Shown: in pieces, positions 8,058 to 16,169 of the stretch
How the letters are laid out: every line of letters starts with the position of its first letter
How positions within the stretch are numbered: the stretch's first letter is position 1
Assembly: GCA_965284365.1 (NCBI GenBank)
Contig: OZ260079.1
Span: forward strand, 5,642,001 to 5,706,000
Direction: 5' to 3'
Length of the DNA stretch: 64,000 bases
Origin: Phragmitibacter sp965284365
GTDB lineage: Bacteria; Verrucomicrobiota; Verrucomicrobiia; Verrucomicrobiales; Verrucomicrobiaceae
Made by a program: the position numbers and the translations under genes
The notes under the pieces: generated by a model
Told to the model about the DNA's origin: nothing
Seen by the model: the letters and a program-made list of their open reading frames with translations, nothing else
The model's database searches: none

Positions 8058-8720
8058 ATGAAAAAGTTTTTCCATGACAATGGTTTGTCCCTCGTCCTCT
8101 TCGCTACCTTTATTTTTTTCTGGGCGGGTCAGACGGTTACGGGCCTCCTGGAATACAATGAAGAGCGAGCGGATAGAGGACAAGCTGAAGTTTCCCTAAG
8201 ACAATACTTTGCCACTGGGCACTTTATGGAAGGAACGGCAGAGAACTGGGAGAGTGAATTCCTCCAACTCTCCGCGTATGTTTACCTGACCATCTTCCTC
8301 TTTCAACGAGGTTCAGCCGAGTCCAAGGATCCGGACAAACCCGCCCCAGAGGATGCCGATCCGCGAAAGTCGAAAAGGAAGGATTCCCCTGGTCCTGTAA
8401 AGGCCGGGGGCTGGCGGCTGAAGCTGTACGAGAACTCCCTGGTGATCGCTTTTCTCTTTCTCTTCCTTCTGTCCATGCTGATGCATGCCATCGGTGGTGC
8501 GTGGGATTACAGTGAGGAAGAGTTGTCAAAAGGAAAGGCGGCTGTGTCCACATGGGACTACCTGTGCACATCCCGTTTCTGGTTCGAGTCTTTTCAGAAC
8601 TGGCAGAGTGAATTTTTGGCCATTGGTTGCATGGTGGTTTTCTCCATTTACCTTAGGCAGCGTGGTTCACCTGAATCCAAGCCCGTTGCGGCGCCGCATC
8701 GCGAGACAGGTTGTGACTGA
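8058..8720 (+). CDS. DUF6766-like membrane protein with an internal duplication
   Basis: A 220-residue inner-membrane protein. Residues 1-90 and about 121-205 are two copies of one unit. Each has a membrane helix near its start (SLVLFATFIFFWAGQ; SLVIAFLFLFLLSMLMHAIG), then a YxEE motif, then a segment with the WQSEF/WESEF core, and a second helix ending in FQRGSAESK or LRQRGSPESK. A charged linker of about 30 residues joins them. This matches the layout of the DUF6766 family as I know it; its function is unknown. The gene has the same orientation as the flanking small genes. Confidence 0.75.
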   Translation: MKKFFHDNGLSLVLFATFIFFWAGQTVTGLLEYNEERADRGQAEVSLRQYFATGHFMEGTAENWESEFLQLSAYVYLTIFLFQRGSAESKDPDKPAPEDADPRKSKRKDSPGPVKAGGWRLKLYENSLVIAFLFLFLLSMLMHAIGGAWDYSEEELSKGKAAVSTWDYLCTSRFWFESFQNWQSEFLAIGCMVVFSIYLRQRGSPESKPVAAPHRETGCD

Positions 8721-8761
8721 GCACCTGAAAAGTGTCCAAGTTTATGCGATATCGGCCGGGC

Positions 8762-8785
8762 GGACTTTGGCACATTGCAAAGTCC
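8762..8785 (+). other. Intergenic hairpin
   Basis: A perfect 8-bp stem (GGACTTTG with CAAAGTCC) and an 8-base loop lie 40 bases after the membrane protein gene. No T-run follows, so a standard intrinsic terminator is doubtful; it may still end or stabilise the transcript. Confidence 0.35.
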
Positions 8786-8914
8786 TGCATCTTATGGAAA
8801 CTCGGCGCACGTAACTTATCGAGCGAAAACGATTTTGCTTAAATTGAACTGCAAGTCGGCCCTAAATTTCTCAACTCAAGATAGGTCGAAAATTGTCCCT
8901 TAGCTCTTTTCCGA

Positions 8915-9496
8915 ATGAAAACTTTTTCCCTCCCCTCTCTTTGCGCGGCACTGTGCAGCATTTTCCTTCTTTCAGGCTGCGTCGGTTATTATGACTCGGC
9001 GAACCAGGAATCACTTCTGGTGGCGTCGGGCTTCAGGGCGTATCAGCCAGAGACGGCCAAACAGCAGGACATGTATCAGCGTTTGGAACCCTATCGCCTC
9101 ATGGAGATCGATACGGGAAAGACGACGATGTATGTGTACAAAAATGAGCGCACCGGGGCGGCCTATATCGGTGGGGACAAGGAGTACCAAGCTTTTATGA
9201 AGCTGGCGGTCGAGCAGGACATCGCAAGGGATTACTACAGGGCCGCGCGCATGGAGCGGGATCTGGCCTGGGGCTGGTATGATGCCTATGGGCCCTACTA
9301 CTATGGTCCGCGCTACAACTACTGGGCACGTCCCTACGGGTATGGTTTGGGCATAGGGATTGGGTACAGCCATTTCAATCACCATCATCATGATCACGGT
9401 GGTGGACATCGCGGCGGTGGCGGATCAAGGGGCGGCGGCGGCGGTGGGTCACGGGGTGGTGGTGGTGGTGGTGGTGGCGGCCCACGCGGACGCTAA
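8915..9496 (+). CDS. Hypothetical lipoprotein with Tyr-, His- and Gly-rich tail
   Basis: A 193-residue predicted lipoprotein: signal peptide LCAALCSIFLLSGC with the lipobox Cys at residue 22. The middle is a globular segment of about 110 residues with an unrecognised fold. The C-terminal third is low complexity: tyrosine and glycine repeats (YDAYGPYYYGPRYNYW), then a run of histidines (HFNHHHHDHGGGHRGG), then arginine and glycine repeats. Such tails occur in envelope proteins that hold metals or stick to surfaces; that is inference. It is the last gene of a same-strand run of small genes. Confidence 0.72.
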   Translation: MKTFSLPSLCAALCSIFLLSGCVGYYDSANQESLLVASGFRAYQPETAKQQDMYQRLEPYRLMEIDTGKTTMYVYKNERTGAAYIGGDKEYQAFMKLAVEQDIARDYYRAARMERDLAWGWYDAYGPYYYGPRYNYWARPYGYGLGIGIGYSHFNHHHHDHGGGHRGGGGSRGGGGGGSRGGGGGGGGGPRGR

Positions 9497-9810
9497 ACGT
9501 CGGTTTCCTTTCACACAAAAGCACGAAGGATCACGAAGAGCACAAAGGCTTGAGGGGGGTGGAGTTGCCCGTGGTGGTAGCCTGTAGCTATGGCGCAGAC
9601 TACGACTTTTGAGAGAGTGGACGTCTTGAGGCTGGCCGCTCCACCCGCGTCGGAGCAAGCTCCTCCAGCCGAGCGGCAGCCTGCGCTGCGTAGCCCGACG
9701 TAAGGAGGAACCCGCGAAGCGAACTTGCACGTACTCCGGGCGCTGGGTTGGCGGTGAATTATCCGTGGATCCCGCCGAGAGGGTGAATCGCCTTAGATAC
9801 AGGCCATGCC
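9497..9810. repeat. Intergenic patchwork of repeat modules
   Basis: This 314-base gap has no gene I accept. It holds a degenerate KHEGSRRAQ-type repeat (9511-9550). A reverse copy of the GGAGGAGCTTGCTCCGACG module lies at 9648-9681. Next to it (9681-9721) is a reverse copy of the TTCCTCC...CGTCGGGCT...CGCAGCGC insert that also interrupts the EDAKAR repeats at 34.0 and 43.6 kb. The open frame on the minus strand here is read out of these repeats. Confidence 0.6.
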
Positions 9811-10311
9811 TCACGCCACAACGCGGCAAGGGAGGTCAATCGGCGGATTGAAATAATACTCGCCGGCGCGGATCATTTTGATGACCTCGATGAACTCGGA
9901 AGGCAGAGTGTTTTTCACCGCGTAACCCCGGGCGCCCACTTCAAACGCCCGCTCGGAGTATTCCGTTTCTGAATACATGGACATCATGAGGATGGGCAAT
10001 TCCGGATGCGTCTTTAGAATCTCCTGAGCAAAGTCATAACCATCGCCATCCGGCAGTGAAACATCAAGGATGAGCAGGCAAGGCAGGTCTGCTTTTACGC
10101 GCTGACGGGCTTCCTTCAGGTCCAGGGCGGACCATGCAAATTCCAGGCTATCGCTTCTCTCCACTAGCATGCGGAACATGGAGCAGACGATGGAGTGGTC
10201 ATCCACCACGGCGACCCTGGCCGTGCCAAGATAACCATCGCTTAAACTATGGGGCGAAGGGGCCATGGCAGGAGTAGAATTTGAAATAGGGGGGCCAGCC
10301 AATTCAGACAA
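9811..10311 (-). CDS. Stand-alone response regulator receiver protein
   Basis: A 166-residue protein with one receiver domain (about residues 31-150) and no output domain. The acidic pair is Asp37-Asp38, the phosphoacceptor is Asp83 (LLILDVSLPDGDG) and the conserved Lys is in GYAVKN. The sequence around IRAGEYYFNP is typical of NarL/LuxR-type regulators just before their DNA-binding HTH, but the protein stops within about 12 residues of it. Downstream DNA is intergenic repeat material, so the HTH may have been lost, or the protein works only by protein contact. It lies downstream of the sigma-54 regulator and hybrid kinase on the same strand and may belong to the same phosphorelay. Confidence 0.85.
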   Translation of the reverse strand: MSELAGPPISNSTPAMAPSPHSLSDGYLGTARVAVVDDHSIVCSMFRMLVERSDSLEFAWSALDLKEARQRVKADLPCLLILDVSLPDGDGYDFAQEILKTHPELPILMMSMYSETEYSERAFEVGARGYAVKNTLPSEFIEVIKMIRAGEYYFNPPIDLPCRVVA

Positions 10312-10402
10312 AAATAAGTTCGGATTGTTTCGGAAAAAGTATGGCAGCAGAAAAGAAAAAACAAGGCAATGGAAAAACTGAACCAGGAACCCCTAGATTG
10401 AG

Positions 10403-12034
10403 CTAAGCTTCCGTCAGACTTTCCACGGCCGAATCGTGATTTGCGCTCATCATTCGGTAGATGCGCGTGCGGTGGACGCCTAAAAGTCGTGCCGCTTGCG
10501 CCACGTTTCCTTTGGTCTGCGCGAGGGCCCGTCGGATGAGCACCGTTTCCGCCTCCTCCAGGTTCAGCGGAAGGTCAGCCAGGCCTGCAGCGGAGGGCTC
10601 CGCCGTGGCCGAGGGCGCGGACATTGCGAAAGCGGTTGCGCGATAAACCGGCAGCACCGGGTCCGTCATGGAAGTGATCGTGGTCGGCGCTGAGGGCAGC
10701 GTCCGGGCAGCAGGCACCTGGGCAAAGACCATGTCCAGATGCGCGGGTTCAATCGGCTCACCTCCGCTGAGAATGAGGGCCCTCTCCACCATATTCTTCA
10801 GCTCACGAATGTTACCCGGGAAGTGATAGCTCTGCAGCGCACGGATGGCCCCGTCGGTGATCGGGGGAGGCTTGCGTCCCATCTCCTTCACGAACAACGC
10901 CACGAAGTGCCGCGCCAGCAGCGGGATATCCTCCAGTCTGTCTCGCAGAGGCGGCGTGGCCACGTTGAAACGGGCCAACCGGAAGTAGAGGTCCTGCCGG
11001 AACTGCCCGGCAGCAATGCGCTCCGGCAGGTGAGCATTCGTGGCAGCGACGACGCGGCAATCGATCTTGCGTCCTTTGTCGGAGCCTACGGGGAAAACCA
11101 TGCCGTCTTCCAGCACGCGGAGCAGCTTGGCCTGCAGGCTGAGTGGCATGTCGCCGATCTCGTCCAGAAAGAGCGTGCCTTGATGTGCCAATTCAAAGAA
11201 TCCCTTCCGGTCATTCACCGCGCCGGTGAAGGAGCCCCGCATATGACCAAAGAACATGGACTCCGCCAGTTCGGAAGGCACCGCTACGCAGTTCACGGGA
11301 ATGAAGGGGCCTTTCGCCTGCGGCCCTTTGGCATGCACCGCCCGGGCGATGAGTTCTTTGCCGGTGCCGCTTTCTCCTGTAATGAGCACGCTGGTCGCGC
11401 CAAAGGCCCGCAGCTTCTCCACGTCATTCAGGATCCGCCGGAGGGTTGGACTCTGCCCGACGAGGCCGGAGACGTCCCAGCGTTCCGCCTCCCGCTCGCC
11501 CAGCACATGCAGGCGTTCATCCGCAGCCACCAGATCCTGCTCCGCCTGCTGACGCAAACTCATCTCAGCCTCCAGTTTTTCATTGGCGGCCCGCAGTTCG
11601 CTGGCCTGCGTCTCCAGTTGCAGGTTCTTCGCCTGAAGCGCACGTGTCAGCCGCCGGTTCTTCAGGTGCGTCTCAATGCGTGCGAGGATTTCATCTCCGT
11701 TGAACGGCTTGGTCAGGTAATCCACCGCACCGGCTTTCAGTCCGGCCACCATGGTCTTCATCTCCCCTCGCCCGCTCAGGAAAAGTACGGGGATGTCCCG
11801 CGTGGTGGGAGATTTTTTCAGCAGTTCGCAGACCTCCAGGCCGTTCACTTCCGGCATGACGACATCCAGCAGGATGAGGTCCGGTTGGCCACGTTCCGCC
11901 ACGCGCAACGCGATCTCTCCATTCGGCACCGCGAGCACCTGAAACCCGGCAGGCTCAAGCGTGTGCGTGAGCACGTCCAGGTTCACAGGCTCGTCATCGA
12001 CGACCAGAATGGTTTCAGGTTTGCGTTTTTTCAT
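10403..12034 (-). CDS. Sigma-54-dependent response regulator (NtrC type)
   Basis: A transcription activator with all three NtrC parts. A receiver domain lies at residues 1-120 with phosphoacceptor Asp57 (LILLDVVMPEVNG). A coiled-coil linker follows, then an AAA+ domain with Walker A GESGTGKE and Walker B LFLDEIGD. The sigma-54 contact loop reads GSFTGA, with Ser in place of the usual Ala of GAFTGA, a substitution found in some family members. A Fis-type helix-turn-helix closes the protein (KGNVAQAARLLGVHRTRIYRM). The frame is open to 12136, but the receiver begins at MKKRKPETILVVDDE, so the start is 12034, 16 bases after the kinase stop. The gene pair is an operon and the kinase is the probable partner. 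Confidence 0.93.
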   Translation of the reverse strand: MKKRKPETILVVDDEPVNLDVLTHTLEPAGFQVLAVPNGEIALRVAERGQPDLILLDVVMPEVNGLEVCELLKKSPTTRDIPVLFLSGRGEMKTMVAGLKAGAVDYLTKPFNGDEILARIETHLKNRRLTRALQAKNLQLETQASELRAANEKLEAEMSLRQQAEQDLVAADERLHVLGEREAERWDVSGLVGQSPTLRRILNDVEKLRAFGATSVLITGESGTGKELIARAVHAKGPQAKGPFIPVNCVAVPSELAESMFFGHMRGSFTGAVNDRKGFFELAHQGTLFLDEIGDMPLSLQAKLLRVLEDGMVFPVGSDKGRKIDCRVVAATNAHLPERIAAGQFRQDLYFRLARFNVATPPLRDRLEDIPLLARHFVALFVKEMGRKPPPITDGAIRALQSYHFPGNIRELKNMVERALILSGGEPIEPAHLDMVFAQVPAARTLPSAPTTITSMTDPVLPVYRATAFAMSAPSATAEPSAAGLADLPLNLEEAETVLIRRALAQTKGNVAQAARLLGVHRTRIYRMMSANHDSAVESLTEA

Positions 12035-12050
12035 GCGGTGAAATGGGAGA

Positions 12051-14864
12051 TCATGGAGCGGCGTTCGCAGGCGCGTTGACCTGCTTCGCGGCGTTTGTAT
12101 GCGACTGTAGAAAAGCGATGATGCCCTCCATGTCATAGGCCGCGATAAGCGCGGCCAGGTGCCGGGAAGCCTCGGCTCCTTCCCGTTCGACTGCCGCCAG
12201 ATCCGGCAGGCATTCCTTCAGGCCAGTGATGTTGTAAGTGTCTGCAGCGGCGCGCAGCCGCTGGGATAATGCCGCAGGCAGCGACACCGGCGCCGCATGC
12301 CACGCCAATGGGGAGTTCGCCGTCATGTCTTGTTTAGTTGAAAATCGTTCCGGCAGCAGAGTGACGAGGCAGGCGCAGAGCCGTTCGAAACGGAAAGGCT
12401 TCGGGAAGAAGTCCTCAAAGCCTGCTTCCAGATAACGCCGCGCTTCATGATCGAAAGCCGAAGCGGAATGCGCCACGATTTTCATGGAGCCGGTGCGGAA
12501 TCGCTTCAGAAGCAGTTGCGCGGCCTCGATGCCGTTCATCTCCGGCATCCAAATATCCATGAAGACGATGTCCGGTGCATGAGCTTCTGCTAACTCCAAA
12601 GCCTCCAGGCCGTTGCAGGCCTGCAACACGTCACACCCTGTCATGATGAGCATGCGTTCCAGCAATTGGCGATTCTCCGCTACGTCATCCACCACCAGAG
12701 CTGTCACTCGCTGACCTGGCAGGAGCGTCACACTCGTCATCTGAGACAGCGCGGACCGATGATCATTGTCCGGGAGCAGATCCGCGATCAGCGGCAGCGT
12801 AAAAAAGAAGCGTGAGCCGCGTCCGGGCGCGGAGTCCAGCTCCAGTTTTCCGCCCATGAGTTCGATCTGACGTTTGATGATGGTGAGGCCGAGACCGGTG
12901 CCACCATGCAGACGCCCCGCCGCCGCCTGCTGATAGGGCTCAAAGATGCGCTCCTGCACATCCGGCTCGATGCCCATGCCGCTATCGGCGACTTCAAAAT
13001 TCCAGGCGACGTCGTCCACTTTGCGCACGGTCAGACTCACCATGCCGAGGTCCGTGAATTTCACAGCATTGCTCAGCAGATTGATGAGCACCTGACGCAG
13101 CAGGATTTCGTCCCCCTCCACGAGACCGCCGGGTTCATCACAATGCGCCACAAAGTCGAGCCGCTTCTGCTGGCAACGATTGCGGAACATGCTTTTCATC
13201 AGGCCAACCATTTCCTGCAGGTCAAAGGCCGAAGGCCGCACTTCCATGCGTCCGGCTTCGATCTTGGACAAATCCAGTACACGGTCCACCAGCGCCAGCA
13301 GGTGGTCGCTCCCTGCCGCCAGTGCCTCCACTGCCTGCCGCTGAGCCGTATCCAATGATGCATCCCGCTGCAGGATCTGCGCATAACCAATCACTGCGTT
13401 CAACGGCGTACGGATCTCATGACTCATGTGCGAGAGAAAGGCGGACTTGGCTTCATTAGCAGATATGGAGGCCTTCTCCGCGCGCTTCCGTTCTTCGATC
13501 TCCACCATGAGCGCCGCATTCGTCTGGCTGAGCAGGTGGCTCTTTTCTTCATCCCGCGCGCGCAGGTCTTCATTGGCCCGCTCCAGGGAGGCACGCGCAT
13601 AACGGATCTCCGTGACGTCTTCCACGATGCCCTCGTAATGCAAAAGGCGTCCCGTGGTGTCGCGCACCGCGCGTGCCTTTTCCGAGATCCAGATGATGAC
13701 GCCATCCCGCCGCCGCACCTGGGATTCGAAACCGGAAATGGTGTCATGCTGCCGTACCAGTTGGCGGAATTCCTCCCGCCGGGCCTTGTCCACATACAAC
13801 TGTGTGCCGATGTCCGACAGCTCCTGCATCAATTCCTCCGGCGAAGCATAGCCATAGATGCGCGCCATCGCGGGATTGGCCGACAGGTAGCGGCCATCCG
13901 TGGTGGTTTGGAAGATGCCGACCAGCGCATTTTCCACAATGTCCCGGTAGCGACTGCTGTGACTTTGGCTTGCATTAGGCTCAGCGGCTTCCTCTGATGT
14001 TTCGCTTCGGTCCTTCGCCTGCACCCGCACCCGCCAGCGCGCGCCCGCGAACTCAAGCCATTCCACCGCCATATCCGGGGCATCGTCTCTCCAGTCAGGC
14101 GTACTTCTCCGGTAGATCAGATTGGCCTCGGGCGACTTGTCGAAGACAGCGACTTCGAGCCGGTCATCCTCTTCCCCTGCCCCATCCGGGAGCACGACAG
14201 AGTCCACCATGTCGCCGATACGAAATGCGGCTGAAGCAAAACCCGTGAGCTTTGCGCGGCGTTGCGCCACGGTCTTCACTGGACCGGCGTACAAAGGCAA
14301 CACGACCAGGCAGCCAAGTTGATCTTCCGGTTCCTGCACCAGGCGCACGGGCGGCGTCGTGAAGGGATCTCCGGTATCCCTCGCATGTTCCAGCGCGAGA
14401 CGGCGACGCTGCTCAGAAGCAAGGTCGAAGCCCAGCACCGCTTCATTGCGATCCATGGGCTGAACGAAGAGCACCGGCACATACGAGTCCCGCTGGGAAG
14501 CGATGCGCAACTGGCTCTCTCCGTCCAGTTCCTTGATCGTCCAGTCGCGGCCCAGCACGGTGCTCATGGAAGACTCCAGCGCCACACGATCTGCCTCCTT
14601 CACTCGCGGATTCCACGTCAGTGCAAGCAGCCCGGCGTGACGCGCCACAGGGTCGCGGGCAAACTCCCGGAAGTCCTCCAGTTTCATCTCCCGTCCCCTG
14701 CTCAGGAGGAGCGCGTGCAGGCTCTGAATGGAGTAGAGCACTTCCATCAAGCCTAACATGCGGCTGCGCAGAACGTCGAGTTTCATCCGCGCATCATTGC
14801 GCGCACGCCGACGCCGGCGGAACGCAGCATCTGACGAGCCTGGAGATTCCGGCATGAGAGACAT
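12051..14864 (-). CDS. Hybrid histidine kinase: CHASE-PAS-HisKA-HATPase-receiver
   Basis: A 937-residue kinase. Domains in order: a CHASE-like sensor (about 30-280, with SYVPVLFVQPMDRNEAVLGF and TPPVRLVQEPEDQLGCLVVL), PAS (about 305-420), a coiled coil, HisKA with phosphoacceptor His482 (SHMSHEIRTPLNAVIGY), HATPase with N box NLLSNAVKF and GTGLGLTI, a receiver (FMDIWMPEMNG), and a C-terminal helical tail without a clear HPt histidine. CHASE domains are normally extracellular and flanked by membrane helices. Here no membrane segment precedes or follows it, and the frame upstream of the start meets a stop codon, so none was missed. The sensor is therefore predicted to be cytosolic. It is co-transcribed with the sigma-54 regulator. 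Confidence 0.9.
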   Translation of the reverse strand: MSLMPESPGSSDAAFRRRRRARNDARMKLDVLRSRMLGLMEVLYSIQSLHALLLSRGREMKLEDFREFARDPVARHAGLLALTWNPRVKEADRVALESSMSTVLGRDWTIKELDGESQLRIASQRDSYVPVLFVQPMDRNEAVLGFDLASEQRRRLALEHARDTGDPFTTPPVRLVQEPEDQLGCLVVLPLYAGPVKTVAQRRAKLTGFASAAFRIGDMVDSVVLPDGAGEEDDRLEVAVFDKSPEANLIYRRSTPDWRDDAPDMAVEWLEFAGARWRVRVQAKDRSETSEEAAEPNASQSHSSRYRDIVENALVGIFQTTTDGRYLSANPAMARIYGYASPEELMQELSDIGTQLYVDKARREEFRQLVRQHDTISGFESQVRRRDGVIIWISEKARAVRDTTGRLLHYEGIVEDVTEIRYARASLERANEDLRARDEEKSHLLSQTNAALMVEIEERKRAEKASISANEAKSAFLSHMSHEIRTPLNAVIGYAQILQRDASLDTAQRQAVEALAAGSDHLLALVDRVLDLSKIEAGRMEVRPSAFDLQEMVGLMKSMFRNRCQQKRLDFVAHCDEPGGLVEGDEILLRQVLINLLSNAVKFTDLGMVSLTVRKVDDVAWNFEVADSGMGIEPDVQERIFEPYQQAAAGRLHGGTGLGLTIIKRQIELMGGKLELDSAPGRGSRFFFTLPLIADLLPDNDHRSALSQMTSVTLLPGQRVTALVVDDVAENRQLLERMLIMTGCDVLQACNGLEALELAEAHAPDIVFMDIWMPEMNGIEAAQLLLKRFRTGSMKIVAHSASAFDHEARRYLEAGFEDFFPKPFRFERLCACLVTLLPERFSTKQDMTANSPLAWHAAPVSLPAALSQRLRAAADTYNITGLKECLPDLAAVEREGAEASRHLAALIAAYDMEGIIAFLQSHTNAAKQVNAPANAAP

Positions 14865-14949
14865 TCAAGGAGGAAGGAAGAGACAAAAGAATTTGGCAGT
14901 GCTTAGGCCGTGCCAAGACCCCGGCCATCCTGTGCGGACGGGGCCATTT

Positions 14950-16035
14950 TCAAACGCCCAGCGCGAAACCGAGCTGCTCCTCCCTGCGCCGGAAGTGCTG
15001 AGTGGTCACCACCGCCCGAGGGCGATCCGCGATACCGCTGCGTGCCTTGCTCACCCGGAACACCTGGGCGATCTGCTCCGCCCATACGCCGACGCCAGAG
15101 AGCCGTTTGCCGAACTCCGGATGGGACAACGTCTGCCCCTGGCTCTCGCGGATGCGCTCCAGAATCTTGTCCTTGCTGCCCGGCGCGTTCCGATCCAGCC
15201 AGGAGGCAAATACGTCTTTCACCGCGAACGGCAGGCGCACGACGGTATAACTTGCAAAGGAGGCGCCAGCCTCTGCTGCTGCTTCCAGGATGGCGGGGAT
15301 CTCGTGGTCATTCAGCCCCGGAATCATCGGCGCCACGGATACCCCCACCGGTATCCCGGCTTTGTGCAGCATTCGGATGGCCTCCAGGCGTTGCTGGGGT
15401 GAGGACGCCCGCGGCTCCAGGGCATGGGCAAGTGTCGCATCCAGCGACGTTAACGACAGGTGCACCGCCGTCGCCTGCCACTTCGCGAGTTCGGACAGCA
15501 GATCAATGTCCCGCGTGACGAGGAAATTTTTCGTGATGAGATAAACCGGATGCCGGAACTCCAGCAGCACTTCCAAGCAGCCACGCGTGATGCGCAGTTT
15601 CTTCTCCAGCGGCTGGTAGCAATCCGTCACTCCGCTCATGGCCAGCGGCACCGGGCGGTAAGTCGCTTTCTCCAGCACCGCCCTCAGCAATGCCGGCGCA
15701 TCCCGCTTTGCCATGATCCGGGACTCAAAGTCCACCCCCGCGCTGAAGCCGAGGTATTCATGCGTGGGCCGCGCATAACAATAAGCACAGCCATGCTCGC
15801 AGCCCCGGTAGGGATTCAGACTCCCTTCGATGCCCAGATCCGGGCTGTTGTTCCGGGTGATGACGGTGCTGGCATGATCGATGAAGACCTTGGTGTCTAC
15901 CTTCTCTGGCGCTTCCCCTTCGTCATAGTCCACATGGAGTTGGGAGAAGCGCTGATCGGGGTTTGTGGCGGCGCCTCGACCGCGATAACTCGTGGTCGCA
16001 ACATTGGTTCGAGGAGATGAATGATCCTGCTCCAT
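14950..16035 (-). CDS. PA0069-type radical SAM protein (spore-photoproduct-lyase-like)
   Basis: A radical SAM enzyme of the PA0069/SplB-like family, often labelled DNA repair photolyase; the true substrate is not established. The iron-sulfur motif CxxxCxxC lies at Cys79, Cys83 and Cys86 (CEHGCAYCYARP), preceded by the family's SLNPYRG. Later segments such as YLITKNFLVTRDIDLL and LSLTSLDATL fit the family. From the ATG at 16035 it has 361 residues. In-frame starts at 16053 and 16083 would overlap the LexA-like box at 16047-16060, which argues for the 16035 start. It is divergent from the amidase gene. SOS control fits a repair role, but this is inference. Confidence 0.88.
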   Translation of the reverse strand: MEQDHSSPRTNVATTSYRGRGAATNPDQRFSQLHVDYDEGEAPEKVDTKVFIDHASTVITRNNSPDLGIEGSLNPYRGCEHGCAYCYARPTHEYLGFSAGVDFESRIMAKRDAPALLRAVLEKATYRPVPLAMSGVTDCYQPLEKKLRITRGCLEVLLEFRHPVYLITKNFLVTRDIDLLSELAKWQATAVHLSLTSLDATLAHALEPRASSPQQRLEAIRMLHKAGIPVGVSVAPMIPGLNDHEIPAILEAAAEAGASFASYTVVRLPFAVKDVFASWLDRNAPGSKDKILERIRESQGQTLSHPEFGKRLSGVGVWAEQIAQVFRVSKARSGIADRPRAVVTTQHFRRREEQLGFALGV

Positions 16036-16046
16036 GAAAATGGAAT

Positions 16047-16060
16047 AGTTCATTTGAACA
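16047..16060. promoter_or_regulatory. LexA-like operator between the radical SAM and amidase genes
   Basis: The site reads AGTTC-ATTT-GAACA on the plus strand. The LexA box established for Verrucomicrobia is the palindrome TGTTC-N4-GAACA, so 9 of the 10 defined bases match (first T replaced by A). It lies 12-25 bases before the radical SAM start. A perfect 12-bp palindrome TGCAAATTTGCA follows at 16071-16082, and a pair of TGAACAG/CTGTTCA arms at 16055-16061 and 16089-16095 encloses it. Confidence 0.5.
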
Positions 16061-16169
16061 GTAAGTCTAATGCAAATTTGCACTTTATCTGTTCATGTGT
16101 TGCGGCCCATACGACCGCGGTCACAGTTGCGATTGATTCATGGACGCTGCTTAACCATCTCCCCGTAAT

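Noticed and set aside
8762..8785. TGGCACATTGCA as a sigma-54 promoter
   Set aside because: The spacing between the GG and GC pairs is too short.
9449..9829. 126-codon minus-strand frame
   Set aside because: It is read out of intergenic repeat modules.
10739..12079. 446-codon plus-strand frame opposite the sigma-54 regulator
   Set aside because: Antisense to a gene with complete receiver, AAA+ and Fis domains.
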